A stretch of DNA of 64,000 nt, taken from assembly GCF_000237925.1 (NCBI RefSeq), contig NC_031500.1, positions 2,890,185-2,954,184 on the forward strand, read 5' to 3'. Every line of letters starts with the position of its first letter. The first letter of the stretch is position 1. Origin of the DNA: Schistosoma mansoni (Eukaryota; Platyhelminthes; Trematoda; Strigeidida; Schistosomatidae). Shown here one piece after another: positions 22,222 to 34,675 of this stretch. The translations under genes and the position numbers were made by a program. Below the pieces are notes generated by a model that ran no database searches, was not told where the DNA came from, and saw only the letters and a program-made list of their open reading frames with translations.

Positions 22222-23180
22222 CTACAATATGAAATGTAATATTGATTTATTATCATAAGCAAACGTTGACAAATCTAATAATAAAGTTATGATTTACCTA
22301 TGTCATCCTTTGCTAGCTCATACCTATGGATGCTTCCAGATGTGATAAAGAAGTGAACTCAACGAACGATTTATATATCTAACCCCATAGAAACAGGTGA
22401 ACTGGTATATGCATATTGAATTGGTCAGTCATGACAACTTATCGTTCGATAGCATCTACCAGTATGGCATGGAATAGGACAATACAGATGACTTATGTAA
22501 CATTCTGAAACATGTAGTAGATACATATTATTCAGCTTCAGAATTTGATACTATTTATAAAATTCAGTCAAAGATGACAAGAAGTGTATGCCTAAACCTA
22601 TTTTGTACTAGATAAAATTCAGTCATACATAATTATATTTTACTAGGATGAGACACTAACTAAATTTATTTTTTTTGATTGATTAAAGTGTAATGAATGA
22701 GTCAGCTTTGCAATTAGTATTTGTGTAAAACAAAAAAAAGATAAATAAACCATGTGAATCTGGCAAGCAACAAATGATAATCTTCCAATAGATATTGAGT
22801 CAATCATAAACAAACATAGAACTCACCACAGATGTGCATTGATTCAAGTTGCTACGCCATATCAGCAAAGCGAAACGAAACTATCCAGAAAAATAAGAGT
22901 AGTACAGGTAGAAGTAGAAAATATAGGTCACAGACATGATCCAAGATCAAATCATCAGAAATAATAGTATAAGATAATTAAAAAATCAAGGTCTAAAGAA
23001 AAATAAAGACTGAATACATGTGCGTCATATCACCCAACATCTACGACTACCAGTTACAAAACGAAGAGAGGATAACAGTATAATGGATATGGGATTAATC
23101 CTGTTTCACAGTTATACAGAATGTACTTTTGCTATGAAATGATGAGGAAATCTCAGATATAAAATTATTTAGTCGTTAAA
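22222..23180. other. Upstream of the first recognised FIGNL1 exon
   Basis: AT-rich sequence where 5' FIGNL1 exons might lie. I could not recognise any coding segment, promoter or repeat in it. Confidence 0.35.
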
Positions 23181-23191
23181 TGTACATAACG

Positions 23192-23193
<2 letters not shown>

Positions 23194-23253
<60 letters not shown>

Positions 23254-23262
23254 ATATATTCG
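23194..23262. repeat. (TA)n microsatellite
   Basis: A run of alternating T and A interrupted by a few TTTA units. A short (AAT)n run follows at about 23364-23384. The open frame over it is an artefact of the repeat. Confidence 0.9.
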
Positions 23263-24561
23263 AACTTACCGACTCCCTAAAGATCGTTTAGAGGAGCCAT
23301 ACATCAGAGATATTCTATTGTTATTTTCATTTTGTTTCGATTTTAGATTTTGTTCCAGCTTGAATAATAATAATAATAATAATAGTTACAACAATACAAA
23401 CTAAAAACATATCACTTGAGAATAATGTATTTGTTCTTATAGACCTGGTTAGTTTAGCAATGTGACAAACCCAAAAGGTAGAAATTCATGGCACTTTGTA
23501 ACTAAATATAACAAAGAAATAGGTTATAAAATTAATTTTAAGAACATTTTTTAAAATCCAGGTTTGTAGAAGCTTACACCATCGGAAAATACAAGGCTCT
23601 CAAATATGTTCAAAACCAATCCGTTTTCATCTTGATTTTAATGTGGTGATTCTTAATTCAATTTTAATGTCAGAATTATTGTGAGAACTTATTGTTTTTA
23701 GTGTGTAATATGCTCCTAATTAAAATTTTTTTGGGGACTTATTTCGAATATCTTAAATGGAACATTATTTTTCAAAACTGGTCTTCATCAATAGCTAGAT
23801 TGAAAATGGAACCTTAAGTAGTTGTAAGATGTAACAAGTCGCCATAGGCTATGAAGCGATCAGTTTGCTGAATTTGAGTTAGTTTAAAAAGACGCTCAAC
23901 ATACAGAGAAATGTTTATACTGATTGTTGAAGTGAATCGTATAGTATTTCTTCGTATGATTCGCAAGATGATGTGAACCACTGGTCTAAGATCCGAATCG
24001 CTGTCTTGGGAATGATTAAAATGTAGCAAACTAACCTACACTCAGTGTCTATTGTCCACTAACATTTTTATTGTTTATTTAAATATCGTACGATTTCATT
24101 GAATATTTTTCTGTATGAGCTAGTTATGTATCTGGGCACCTGAGTAAATGCAGTTCTGTGGAAAGTCTAACTTTAATACACATTTTTCGGAAAGTCTAAT
24201 TAATAGTTTGTCTTTGTTTTATTACCATAATTCTATTGCAAACGTTTATAATGATGACAACGAAAGTAAATTGAATTCTTACAACAATACATAAAATATG
24301 TACAAAAGTCAACGCATCAACAACGAAGATATACTTATTTGATAAAGAATGATTCCCATTGGAAATCGACACCGTACGCAAGAATGTATTTGTGGGATAA
24401 AAATGATTCAGTTGCAATGTCGGACCTGGTACGCATGTACAACAGTCCAAGTTGCCACACTCCATCAGCAAAAAGAAATGAAATTGTCTGGTCAAATCTC
24501 AGATAAAACAACTCTCCAATCAAAAAGTAATTTCATAGTTTACACTACAGACTGATCTTAG

Positions 24562-24830
24562 TTAGAGAGCCATGAAAAACCAGGAAGCACTGGATAGCTA
24601 CTTTGTCCAACGGCACTGGGAGATGGTTGTACAATATTACAGATAAATTGAAGTCAGACATGTGAACGATTGGATGCCAACTAAGTTATACAAAGCTTAA
24701 GCGCTTGCTGAGAGACCTAAAAGTCCTGGGTTCAATCCCAACTAGGGTCGTAGATGTTTATTATTGAGGAACGGCACACTGAGACGAAACAGCTATTTAA
24801 TGCTTCCTGGTTCCCTATGATTGCCTTACC
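24562..24830. repeat. Degenerate inverted SINE pair (left trace plus right arm)
   Basis: Near 24570-24592 the minus strand carries the 3' tail block of the left arm (CCAGTGCTTCCTGG). From about 24672 the plus strand has a tRNA-like head (TAAGCGCTTGCTGAGAGACC, B box GGGTTCAATCCC), then a decayed hammerhead region (ACTGAGACGAAACAGC) and the tail GCTTCCTGGTTCCCTATG. Same family and same head-to-head order as the better copies at 52313 and 55741, but much older. Confidence 0.55.
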
Positions 24831-25238
24831 AAGATTATTCCGTGATTTAAAGTATGAAATTTAAAAATCTTCACAAATCCCTTTTAGAGAAAAATAATTA
24901 CCCACCAAGGATCCTGCTGTTTGGAAAAGAGTCGACTCAGATTCAGTTACTTCAGTGTTATGGTTGCTATTACTGGAATTCTACAGTAAATGATAAATTG
25001 ACAATCAAACTGAGTCTAATTTACTTTATGGAAGCTTGTACTTTCTGATTTTTCTAAATGTCTTTTAGGAGAAGAATAATGCTTTTCGAAATCTACTGAA
25101 GAACGCTTTTGACCAACAGAAGAAAAATGTACATTTGTGTTTCTAACCGATTCGCAAACCTGTTAATAATAAAAATGAGTTAGAAATATTTCTTGTAGTA
25201 CGGTAAACTATGAAATATTTATAAAACATTATATTAAC

Positions 25239-27067
25239 ATCTATGAGTACAACCATAGTGTTTACCGTAATAATACATTGATGACAAAGTATATTTGTAT
25301 TAATCTTTCTAGATGAGTATTGCTTCAGAAAAAGTCGTTAAATATTTGCAGTAAACTAATAAGAATGGAGTTGTGAAAGCTAAATAAAGTTGGAATTCAA
25401 AAAATGATTGGGTGTAGATGAAACAGCATATTCATGGAAGCAAGTAAGAAGATAATACGACGATATATGACTTATTTACGTTAAATTCCTCTCAGGTAAA
25501 AATTGAGAGATATATGAAGAGAACAAGTTATATGGTTCCAGATAATGGGTCTTTTTAGCTGACAAGCTTGAAGTGAATATAAGTCAACACGAAACAGCAT
25601 TGCGGAGATATTTCACAGCTGAGATGGATAAATATCGACAGAAAACTGTTTTATCACAATTACATCGTTATCTTTGTTTTTCAGACGATCATGACGAGAT
25701 CAATTTCTTGAGAAATCGCACGGAAAAACAACACACTTCAACTGATCGATATTGCTAAACTGCTAAGGATCCATTAAAAATGAGAGCAAGTGTGATAACT
25801 ACAGAGGCATCAATCTTCTCTCAATACCAGGAAATGTCTTCAACAGGGTATTGTTAAACAGAATGAAGGACTGCGTAGACGCCCTACTTCGAGATCAACA
25901 AGTTGGATTTCGTAGGGATCGATTGTGTACAGACCGAATCGCAACTCTACGGGCCATTGTGGAACAATTGAATGGAATTCATCACTCTACATCAACCTCA
26001 TTGACTACGAGAAACCATTTGATAGTGTGGACAGGACAACACGGTGGAGGCTTCTTTCACACTACGGCGTGCCTGAGAAGATAGTCAATATCATACGAAA
26101 TTCCTACGATGGATTAAACTGCCAAATCATGCATGGAGGACAGATTCGTTCGAATTAAAGAACGGTGTTAGGAAAGGTTGCTTACTCTCACCCTTTCTCT
26201 TTCTCCTGGTGATCAACTGGATTATGAAGAAGTCAACATCTGTGTTGGTGAAAACAAAGGATACAATGGACAGATAGGATGCGGTTGGACGATCAAGACT
26301 TAGTAGATGATATGTCCCTTCTATCACACACGCAACAACAAATGCAGGAGAAGACGACCAGTGTAGCAGTAGGCTCAGCAGCAGTAGGTCTCAATATAAA
26401 CAAAGGGAAAAGCAAGACTCTCCGATACAATACAACATGCACCAATCGAATTACACTTGACGGAGAAGCTTTGGAGAATGTTACAACCTTCACATATCTG
26501 GGCAGCATCATTGATGAACACGGTGGATCTGATGCAGATGTGAGGGCGAGGATCGGCAAAGCAAGAGCAGCATATCTACAACTGAAGAACATCTAGAACT
26601 TAAAACAACTGTCAACCAACACCAAAATCAGAATTTTCAATACAAATGTCAAGACAGTTCTACTGTATGGGGCGGAGACGTGGATAACTACGAAGGCCAT
26701 CATCCAGAAGATACAAGTGTTTATTAACAGTTGTCTACGTAAGATACTTCGGATCCGTCGGCCAGACACTTTAAGCAACAGGCTACTGTGGGAGAGAACA
26801 AACCAGATTTCAGTGGAGGAAGAAATCAGGAAGAAGCGCTGGAAGTGGATTGGGCACACATTGAGGAAATCACCGAACTGCGTCACAAGGTCAGCCCTCA
26901 CTTGTAATCGTCAAGACCAAAGAACACATTACACCGGGGAATGGAAACAGATATAAGAAGAATGAACAACAGCTGGATAGAACTAGAAAGGCCTAGGACA
27001 GAGTGGGTTGGAGAATGCTGATCGGCAGCCTATGCTCCATTGGGAGTAACAGGCCTTAGTTAGTAAC
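25239..27067 (+). repeat. 1.83-kb direct duplication, right copy
   Basis: Near-identical to 17739-19566, offset by 7500-7501 bp. It continues without a gap on its left side, so it is the better-supported copy. On the right it joins an LTR at 27077. Confidence 0.9.
25766..27067 (+). mobile_element. RTE-type LINE, 5'-truncated and broken, copy 2
   Basis: Same content as the 18265 copy: RT blocks from [13 protein letters not shown] to the VDDM catalytic motif (near 26300) and the C-terminal [12 protein letters not shown] tail (near 26830), ending in the TAACAGGCCTTAGTTAGTAA tail. It differs from copy 1 by small changes, including one near 25968 that alters the reading frame around the QLNG segment. 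It is inactive because of frame breaks. Confidence 0.85.
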
Positions 27068-28657
27068 TCCGCCTGCTGTGTAGTGATACGAATCGTCGCA
27101 GTTATTTTATTGCATCTTCCTACTCTTTTAAGAGTTTACTTATAAGGACGAACTGCCCATCCATTTAAGCAATGATTGAGGGTCATCTTGTGGTATTATT
27201 ATATCTGACATATTGTGTGTGAGTCTCTAAATCTTTATATCATCGGAGAAGAGTAGAATGGATGACTTTACTACTGTTATATCGATTAAGTGCGTGCGTG
27301 CCCTGTTTGACGGCCAATTGGAGAGCAGTGAATTTATTGATCGCCGAATGATGCAAAAAGCCGTGTGAGCAGGCTTGAGTACTTATCAGTCCTGCTTTCT
27401 GCCTAGCCCAGCCAGTTAAGTCCACAACACCAATAACAGCCTCCACAATATGAATCATTGTTCTCAAACATGCTGGGTTTCTATACAAAACAAACTAACC
27501 ACATCGTACCATAAAATAGAAAATAACATTTTTACGAGTTTTGGCCAAATGTGGCTGTGAATAGGGGGGAACAGTAATCAATAGACTGGAGATAACTCAA
27601 TAATGGTAAATCATATAATAATAGTTTATAGATCAAAATAAAGCTTATAATAAGAGGGACACGAATATGAATAGTTTAGTTACTTACCACTTACACAACA
27701 GGAAATATACATATCATATTGGCCCACAAATAGTTCACAAAGTCGCCATTCATAAATCTCCACGGGATATAACAACTAGACTTGGTAATTCATTCGCACG
27801 GATCAAAAAAAGAAGAGGACCAACAATTTGACCCTGGAGAACTCCACTTTTTACAGGTTAACATTCTGAGAGAGCTCCATTTGCCCTTACCTTCTGTCTC
27901 CTATCATAGAGAAAGTCACTTGTCCAGTTTAAGAGTTTATAACGAATTCCGAAACTTTGCAGTTTTTATTTAAGACCCAGATTAGTTACCTTGTCAAAGG
28001 CTTTACCTAGAAGTGTGAAGATTGCATCTCCAGGAATATTTCTATCTTCTGGTGCAGCCCAATTTTATCTTGCAGTGAGCAGATCTGTCAAACATGATAA
28101 GCTTTTAATGAAACCGTGCTATTCCCCGGATAAAAGATTATGCCCTCCACATAGTTTAAAAATAACCATTTGAATAGTCCTTGTCATTAGTTGGACAACT
28201 ACACGGGTCCGACTAAAAGGTCGATAGTTACTAAATAAGTCTCTGCTCCCAGTCTTATACAAAGAACTGATTACTGAGTCTTTCCAGTCTCTTGGCAGTC
28301 TGGACCACCGCAACGACATATCGAACAGTGTGACCAGAGGCTCAGCGAATGCATTCTACATGGCTTCCATAATTTTAAGACAAATACCATCAGGACTGCT
28401 GGAATCGTCTGGTTTGATATATCGAAGTAGTCATAAGACGATTCCTTTCTCAATTATCACATGATTCGTCGGCAAGCTGTTATGATAACAATTAAATGTT
28501 GCTTGTTCACCACCTCCATAAAAATCCCTTCGCTAAAATATTCTGATAAAACTTCAGCTTTTGTAATCTCATTTATTGCAGCCGTAATCGGATTTTCGTG
28601 CACCAAAACTGGTGGAATCCTGTCATTTCTCTGAGTTTGTCTCTCTGTATATGAAAA
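26962..28657 (-). repeat. 1.7-kb inverted duplication of 1-1696
   Basis: Position x of the left copy pairs with 28658 minus x at every point checked, so there is no net indel. It covers the RTE tail, the 663-bp LTR and the CR1 piece. Peptides read from both copies are identical across the LTR and CR1 parts; differences appear only in the RTE tail. Confidence 0.9.
27077..27739 (-). mobile_element. Solo LTR-like unit (663 bp), inverted copy
   Basis: Reverse complement of 919-1581 at exactly the same length, with TG...CA ends. It separates the RTE 3' end (to 27067) from the reversed CR1 LINE (from 27740). Confidence 0.5.
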
Positions 28658-28913
28658 CAACATTTTCTGATTATTTTCACTATCCCTAACTAATCATATT
28701 CCATATGTCTTGTCTTACTTATCAGAGCTTTACAAGCGTTCGTGTTTTGAAATAAATGGATCTCTACTGTGTGGAGCCTGTAAATATAAACATATTCCAA
28801 TGCTTTTTCCCACGTCCAAGATGCTTCTTGACCTGTTTAGTTATTCATGGTGGACTGTTGTTAGATAACGTAGTACTAAGAACGGTATGAAAAGTGATGT
28901 TAATGTGATATTT
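27740..28913 (-). mobile_element. CR1-type LINE fragment (RT part), minus strand
   Basis: Inverted partner of 1-918, extending further 5' to about 28900. The extra part reads, on the minus strand, as the linker before RT (DSENNQKMLFSYTERQTQRN and upstream). Frames are broken. It is probably the 3' portion of the same LINE whose 5' portion lies at 32215-32930, now separated by LTR-element insertions. Confidence 0.7.
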
Positions 28914-30982
28914 AAGAGTATTTGAACTATGGTATAAACTAGTAATCCCAGAAAAAACAACGTAATTTAACCAAGAAGTATTAGATGAACACGAACAAAT
29001 GTACTGTATTTGGAATTCAAAATCAAAACAGTCATCAATACAAAAGAATCATTGGTTCATTCAAACACCACTTCCGCCACAGCTTAAATTGGAGTGTGTC
29101 TGTAATCGATTGTACGTCTTCTTCTTATGTTCATCTTACATCTGTCCGACAATGTATTGAATGTAGACTCTGTATTATCTAGAATGCAGTCGTTAGTATT
29201 AGAATTAACAACCGAAATGGAAACAGACTCACCTGATTCCTGGAATTGAATACAAACACCATGTCGGTTGTGTAGTGGAACCACTAATATCTAGAATTTG
29301 CATCATAGACTTTCCAACGCTATCCTCCACCACGGAATAAAGTTGGGTCCTTACGTCGCAGTATTATGACCAATTTGACGCTCTCAATTTGCATTATCTT
29401 TTTATATCTCACACTTCGATTATTATCTGAGTATTTGGAGATAAACACGTGACACGTAATTTGAGGCATTCCATCATGTAATTCTGACTTGCATAAAAAT
29501 TATGGTGCATATTCTTTTTGTTATTCATATTAGAATACACATGTAAATATGCATTGATATGTGTAATTAACACATGTGATTCACCTGCGAAACAATCGAA
29601 TGGAAAACATGCATCTGCCTCATACTCATTAGGATAATCTTGCACACGATTTGAATTTGCTGCCCGTGCAAACTTCATATCTGGGTAAACTGGTTCTCTG
29701 ATTGCTTCGGGAAAACTTGCTATTCCCTCTGATTCACCATACCACTGACTAGGGATTCTACTAGACACACATTGTTCGCGTGAATATCCAACACCTGACA
29801 CAACAACATCAGAAATGTGACTAGAATTCGACGCATTCAGAGCATATTCGTCACGTTCATTAGGAATATTAATAAAGAGAAATTCATTGTGAGGATAAAT
29901 ATCACTTGATATGATATCAGAACTTGATTTTTCATTAGAGAGTAATGGATCATTAGGAAAATCAGCATCTACCAAAGCTGGATCAGGTTTTTGATCATGG
30001 TTTGACTCATTCGAGATATTATTCTCAGAGTTGTAAGAAATTTCATCAGAAATATAGGAATCATTATGACAAACCAAATCTGATACAATAATATGAGAAA
30101 TCCGATAAGAAGTTGGTTGATTAGAAACTTTTGTCTCATAATGATTCTGAGTTTCATAAAACTCTGGAATGCTATGTGACGTTATGCCGCTACTCGAAAT
30201 TTCGGACAAAGATAAGTGATCATTCGAGACATCTAACCTAGTAGAATCACAAATTTTAGTATTAGTTTCAGAAAAATGAACCGTTTTATTACAAACTGAC
30301 TGAATATATCCAGTTTTACCACATTTAAAGCATTTGGAATTGCAAAATACACATGAGGTACATGGGTCAAACTTGCCACGGAACAAGCTCTTACCAAACT
30401 TGTGTTCGACTTCGTGAACTGTTTCACAATTTAATGAGTTGTTATCTGAATAACCTTGATTACATATTGAACTGTGACGATGTAGTAAAGCAGTGGAATT
30501 CCTGACGTTCTGGCGAGTCATTTCGTTGAATTTCTTTCCTTTACCGCATTCGAAATCTGTATACTTTACATGGTTGGGCAGTAATTGCTTGAGAGTTCCA
30601 TAAGGGAGTGAAATTAACTTGTCTGGAAATGCCAAAGTCTTTATTAAGCTGTATGCTTCATTTCGTATGAACGTAAGGAAATCGGCCACAATATTAAAAT
30701 CCTCAACATCTTCCTTGTTCATAGTCCAGATTTCGAACCTCTCCATGTAACCCTCAAAAGCATTAAAATTTGAATGTATGTCCAACAGTTCCAGCACAGA
30801 CTGCATCGCGACGCCAATGTGATAATTTGAAGTATTTAAATTGTAATATAAACTAGCAATCCCAGAAACAACGCAATTTAATCAAGAAGTATTAGATGAG
30901 CACGAACGAATATATTGTATCTGGAATTCAAAATCAAGCAGTCATTAATACAAAGGAATCATTAGTTCATTCAAACACCTCA
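28914..30982 (-). mobile_element. Short LTR retrotransposon carrying gag only
   Basis: Minus-strand gypsy-like element of about 2.07 kb. The 5' LTR is 30818-30982 (165 bp, TG...CA), followed at once by a primer-site-like TTGGCGTCGCG and then a long gag-like frame starting at 30806. The 3' LTR is about 28914-29070. No protease, RT or integrase is seen between the LTRs. The LTRs differ by very roughly a tenth, so the insertion is not recent. Being so short, it could be a non-autonomous form or an internally deleted copy. Confidence 0.7.
29409..30806 (-). mobile_element. gag-like reading frame of the gypsy-type element
   Basis: A 465-residue open frame. The N-terminal half resembles schistosome gypsy Gag: YMERFEIWTMNKEDVEDFNI, then FLTFIRNEAYSLIKTLAFPD and LKQLLPNHVKYTDFECG. 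A zinc knuckle CFKCGKTGYIQSVC follows near residue 165. The C-terminal part is Ser/Asn/Asp-rich and low in recognisable motifs. It looks open across its length, as a fossil copy of a capsid-type protein. Confidence 0.75.
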
Positions 30983-32190
30983 GATGGCCATTCTAGGTTA
31001 TCTACAGTCGACCACATTTATGCGATTGCGTACGTTCAGCGGCCTGGTGAGTTCCTATAGACGGATCATACCGAATTGGGTGTCTCTTTTGATACTAACA
31101 ACTCACAGAGTTCCTAGGAATCAAACTTATTCGGACAACATTCTACCATCCCATGGCGAATGGTATGGTAGAAAGATTACACAGGCAACTTAAAGCCTCT
31201 CCTACATCTGTCATTAGCAATATTGATTGAGTTAGCAAGCTTCCATTAGTCATGTTGAGTTTAAGATCAACAATTAAACAAAATATAGGATGTTTTACAG
31301 CAGAGTTAGTTTATGGAACTACTCTACGTTTACCAGGAGAGTTTTTCACCACAGGTAAAAGTGTTCCAACTGATTTGACCAACTATGTACAACGTCTAAA
31401 GCAGCATATGAGTAATCTAAGTGTAACGCTCTCGAGACAATACCCACACCGGGTGTACCTACCGAAACAATTGAGCGACAGTACCCATGTGTTTATCAGA
31501 AGGGATAAAGGTGCAGCGTCCCTTACAACCGGCCTACGATGGTCCATTTAAAGTGATTAGAAGAAATTATGAAACTATTACGGTAAATAAAGCCGGAAAA
31601 ACGGATGTAATTAGTATCGACCTAGTCAAACCAGCTTTTTTCGAAGCTGACGATCAGTCAGTACATACAGACTCTTCGAAAATCGTCGAATCATCGAAAC
31701 GTGATTTCCAATCATCAACGACATCGACGAAGAAAAACGAAGAGAATCCAGTAACGACAAGATATACTCGAAGAGCAAGATGGCCTCAACGAAACAGCTA
31801 CAGTTTTTGAATTAATAATTTCTTCCCCTTCTTCAGGTGAAAATTTCTTTCCTCCTCGTCTCGTATGTGCACATCGAAAACTTTAATTTATCTATTATTA
31901 TATTCGACATATTTTGTATATTTCGATGTTAATGTGTATAAACTTCTGGAAACATTAACGTATTCTTTTAATCTTCCGTTATTATCTTATCTGGCCTCAC
32001 GGACGTACACGAACTCAAGCTTATGCGTATCTGTAATAACTTACACGATAATTCTACCATACATCTTAATTTCGTAAATTTCGATATTTACCGTTCTGTT
32101 AAATTTAACATCTTTTTTTTTCTCAAGCACAGACACTGTTTTGTATCTATGTTTGCTGGGGGGAGCTATTATAGTACCTCATGTACAATT
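30983..32190 (+). mobile_element. Ty3/gypsy integrase-end fossil
   Basis: Plus-strand remnant of the end of a gypsy pol. Recognisable parts: the integrase catalytic region end (HPMANGMVERLHRQLKAS, near 31150-31195), TAELVYGTTLRLPGEFF (near 31300), and the C-terminal PLQPAYDGPFKVIRR with an SH3-like SIDLVKPAFFE (near 31510-31650). A purine-rich GCTGGGGGGAGC near 32154 could be the polypurine tract before a lost 3' LTR. It has several breaks and lies opposite in strand to the adjacent gag element. Confidence 0.75.
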
Positions 32191-32214
32191 GAGTTTGTTC
32201 ATATTTAATTTGGG

Positions 32215-32930
32215 TAAGCCCTTTTCTTAACATATTTAACGGACAGAATCACCCCGTACAATAACAACCTATCTACACTTTTGTACCATTATCATGTACA
32301 CATGAGACTACACTATCTTTCATGCACCCATTCCTACCACTTCTTAGGTAGTTGTATCTGGATAATTCTGGAATAACGTTGTAGCCATGGTCTAACCAAG
32401 TTTTGGTCACAGCCAGGATGAGTAGCTTTAAATTGTCCACTAATACTCCTAGTTTATATAATTTATTTCTTAGAATATGAGCATTTGCAGATAAAACTCC
32501 TTAATAGAATAACCTATCCATGCAGGCCTTGGTAGCAATCGCTTCCAGTACTTGACTACTCGAAAACATATTAAGCCTAGATTTCTTTCACTATTTTGTC
32601 GATGGGTTTCTAGTTCAGCTAGTGCAGCTTTCCTTTTTTATTCTATCTTCTAGAGACATATGAGGTAGTATTCAAATGTCAATATTATCGTGACTTCAAG
32701 TACTATTTAAATAAAGATCTCGTTGTTTCTCCAACACTACGGTTACTTTAATGAGTCTCTGTAGTCGGGTTTCAACAATTTCTTCAGTCCTCTTACCTAT
32801 TCTTACTAATTTTCTGACATGAACTCCTGTAGGGTCATCTGGCAATACGCTACGAATAGGTGCTCCAACCTTTCTCAAATCATCAGTATGTCTAAGTTTT
32901 GGATCAGAGTCATTTGATTCTAGCAAATTA
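32215..32930 (-). mobile_element. CR1-type LINE 5' part (ORF1-like end and endonuclease start)
   Basis: Minus strand. 32930-32700 encodes an ORF1-type segment (RHTDDLRKVGAPIRSVLP, then VRKLVRIGKRTEE and VVLEKQRDLYLNS). Below it, 32560-32220 encodes an endonuclease start: SANAHILRNKLYKLGVLVDN, LAVTKTWLDHGYN, LSRYNYLRSGRNGC. The frame is interrupted between the parts. It is probably the 5' part of the same LINE as 27740-28913. Confidence 0.65.
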
Positions 32931-32959
32931 CTTGCAATAATATTCTATGATATCAGGCT

Positions 32960-34115
32960 TTCTTCATACGGAGCCTATTCGGATTTGTTTATTCGTTGAT
33001 ATATTTGAGGCTGATCATCGTCTTTTAAATACCTTATTTTTGTACTTCAGAATGTTATTCACGAATAAGTATTATTGTATTATAGCTTGAAATCTAACCG
33101 TTGATTGTCCATCAGTTCATTTATTATTGTCAACACTCATATCATTTAACGGTCATTAAAATAAAGAAAACAATGAATTGAAAGAAATTTCTTTATTAAA
33201 GGACTGAAACAGGCCAAACCAACATGAATGTAGCTACACAATTTGACGGCTAAGTGATCGTCCCACCAGATTTTGTTATTATTTTAGCTACTGTTGTATC
33301 ATGTGACAGGATGTTTTCAGAGTAAGGTTCTGTAGTACTTTCTCAGACGATACAGACATAAAACTATTTATATTTATTAACTGTAGAATAATCATAACAA
33401 AATCTGTTTCCTCCATCAATGATAACAGTTCCTAACTTTCTAGCTCTAATAATAGTAAAATTTTCATTATTCCTGCTGAAAACTTGTGGCTGATGGCATT
33501 TTACCAGCTCTCTTGACATTTTTAAGGACCTGGTCAATCCACTTGTCACTTGTCGCACATACATTGCCTCACTTCAATCTGTCAGATAAGAAAGATCTTC
33601 TTGATTAGATTTTATCTGTTCCTTAAGTGTACTAAATAAGTAGTATAGCCTGGTCACTAGGTCAGAGCGATACAGGCTTTTAAGTCACTGTGATGTGTGG
33701 TGTTAACTATCACGTAGTCAATATAATAGCATAATGCTAGCTCAAATCAAGAAGATGGAAAAGTATTAATTGCATGACATAAGTATTCTCACGATGTTGG
33801 CTCTAGTCAATATCTACGAAGAGATTTCTTACTTTAAAAACATATAACGCTGTCGTCTGTACTATTAATTCAGAAACGTCTCACGTCGACTGATAGAATA
33901 TATGATGAACAAGCAATATTTTAAATACGTCTTTCTAAATCCATATCGCAATATCACAATAATATAAATTTACGGCAATGGATAATAGACTAACAAATGC
34001 TTCGTATGTTGTAAATCAGTGAAACGCAGTTGCGTGTATATTGAAAGATGGTATGAGAATAAAGTACATTGTGACCTATTATTATATTCTTATATTTAGA
34101 ATTTTTGAATAATTT
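32960..34115. other. No recognised gene
   Basis: About 1.15 kb of AT-rich sequence. A 66-residue minus-strand open frame (33364-33564) may belong to the 5' end of the neighbouring LINE but resembles nothing I can name. Confidence 0.4.
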
Positions 34116-34119
34116 TTTC

Positions 34120-34675
34120 TGGTTAGCGTTTTTTAGCGAGTTGGTTTTCTACGGGGTGGGGTGGCTGACCTCATGCCCAACCCTCCTCCTTTACCCGGGC
34201 TTGGGACCGGCAGTAGCCCCGGGAGGAGCTACAGACGGAGTTCTACTGTATGGGGCGGAAACGTGGAGAACTACGAAAGCCATTATCCAGAAGATACAAG
34301 TGTTGATTAACAGTTGTCTACGCAAGATACTTCGGATCCGATGGCCAGACACTATAAGCAACAAGTTAGTGTGGGGGACAACAAACCAGATTCCAGTGGA
34401 GGAAGAAATCAGGAAGAAGCGCTGGAAGTGGATCGGGCACACTTTGAGGAGATCACCCGATGGCGTCACAAGACAAGCCCTCACATGGAATCCTGAAGGT
34501 CAAAGGAGATGAGGAAGACCAAAGAACACATTACGCCGAAAAATAGAGACAGACATGAGAAGAATGAACAAAAGATGGATAGAACTAGAAAGGAAGGCGC
34601 AGGACAGAGTGTGTTGGAGAATGCTGGTCGGCGGCCTATGCTCCATTGGGAGTAACAGGCGGAAGTAAGTAAGTA
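34120..34675 (+). mobile_element. RTE LINE: GC-rich 5' module joined to the 3' end
   Basis: A GC-rich block at about 34130-34235 (CTACGGGGTGGGGTGGCTGACC to CCGGGAGGAGCTACAG) is followed directly by the C-terminal RTE part ([36 protein letters not shown], near 34310-34480) and the usual 3' tail to GTAAGTAA. The RT core is missing. The 3' part is less decayed than the 18265 copy. A similar 5' module occurs reversed at 60545-60655. Confidence 0.7.

Noticed and set aside
23180-23404. Tyr/Ile-rich open frame
   Set aside because: Translation of a TA microsatellite and a following AAT run.
22222-25200. 5' exons of FIGNL1
   Set aside because: I looked for an N-terminal region in frame with the 22221 acceptor and saw nothing that could be supported; the missing exons may lie farther right or outside the window.
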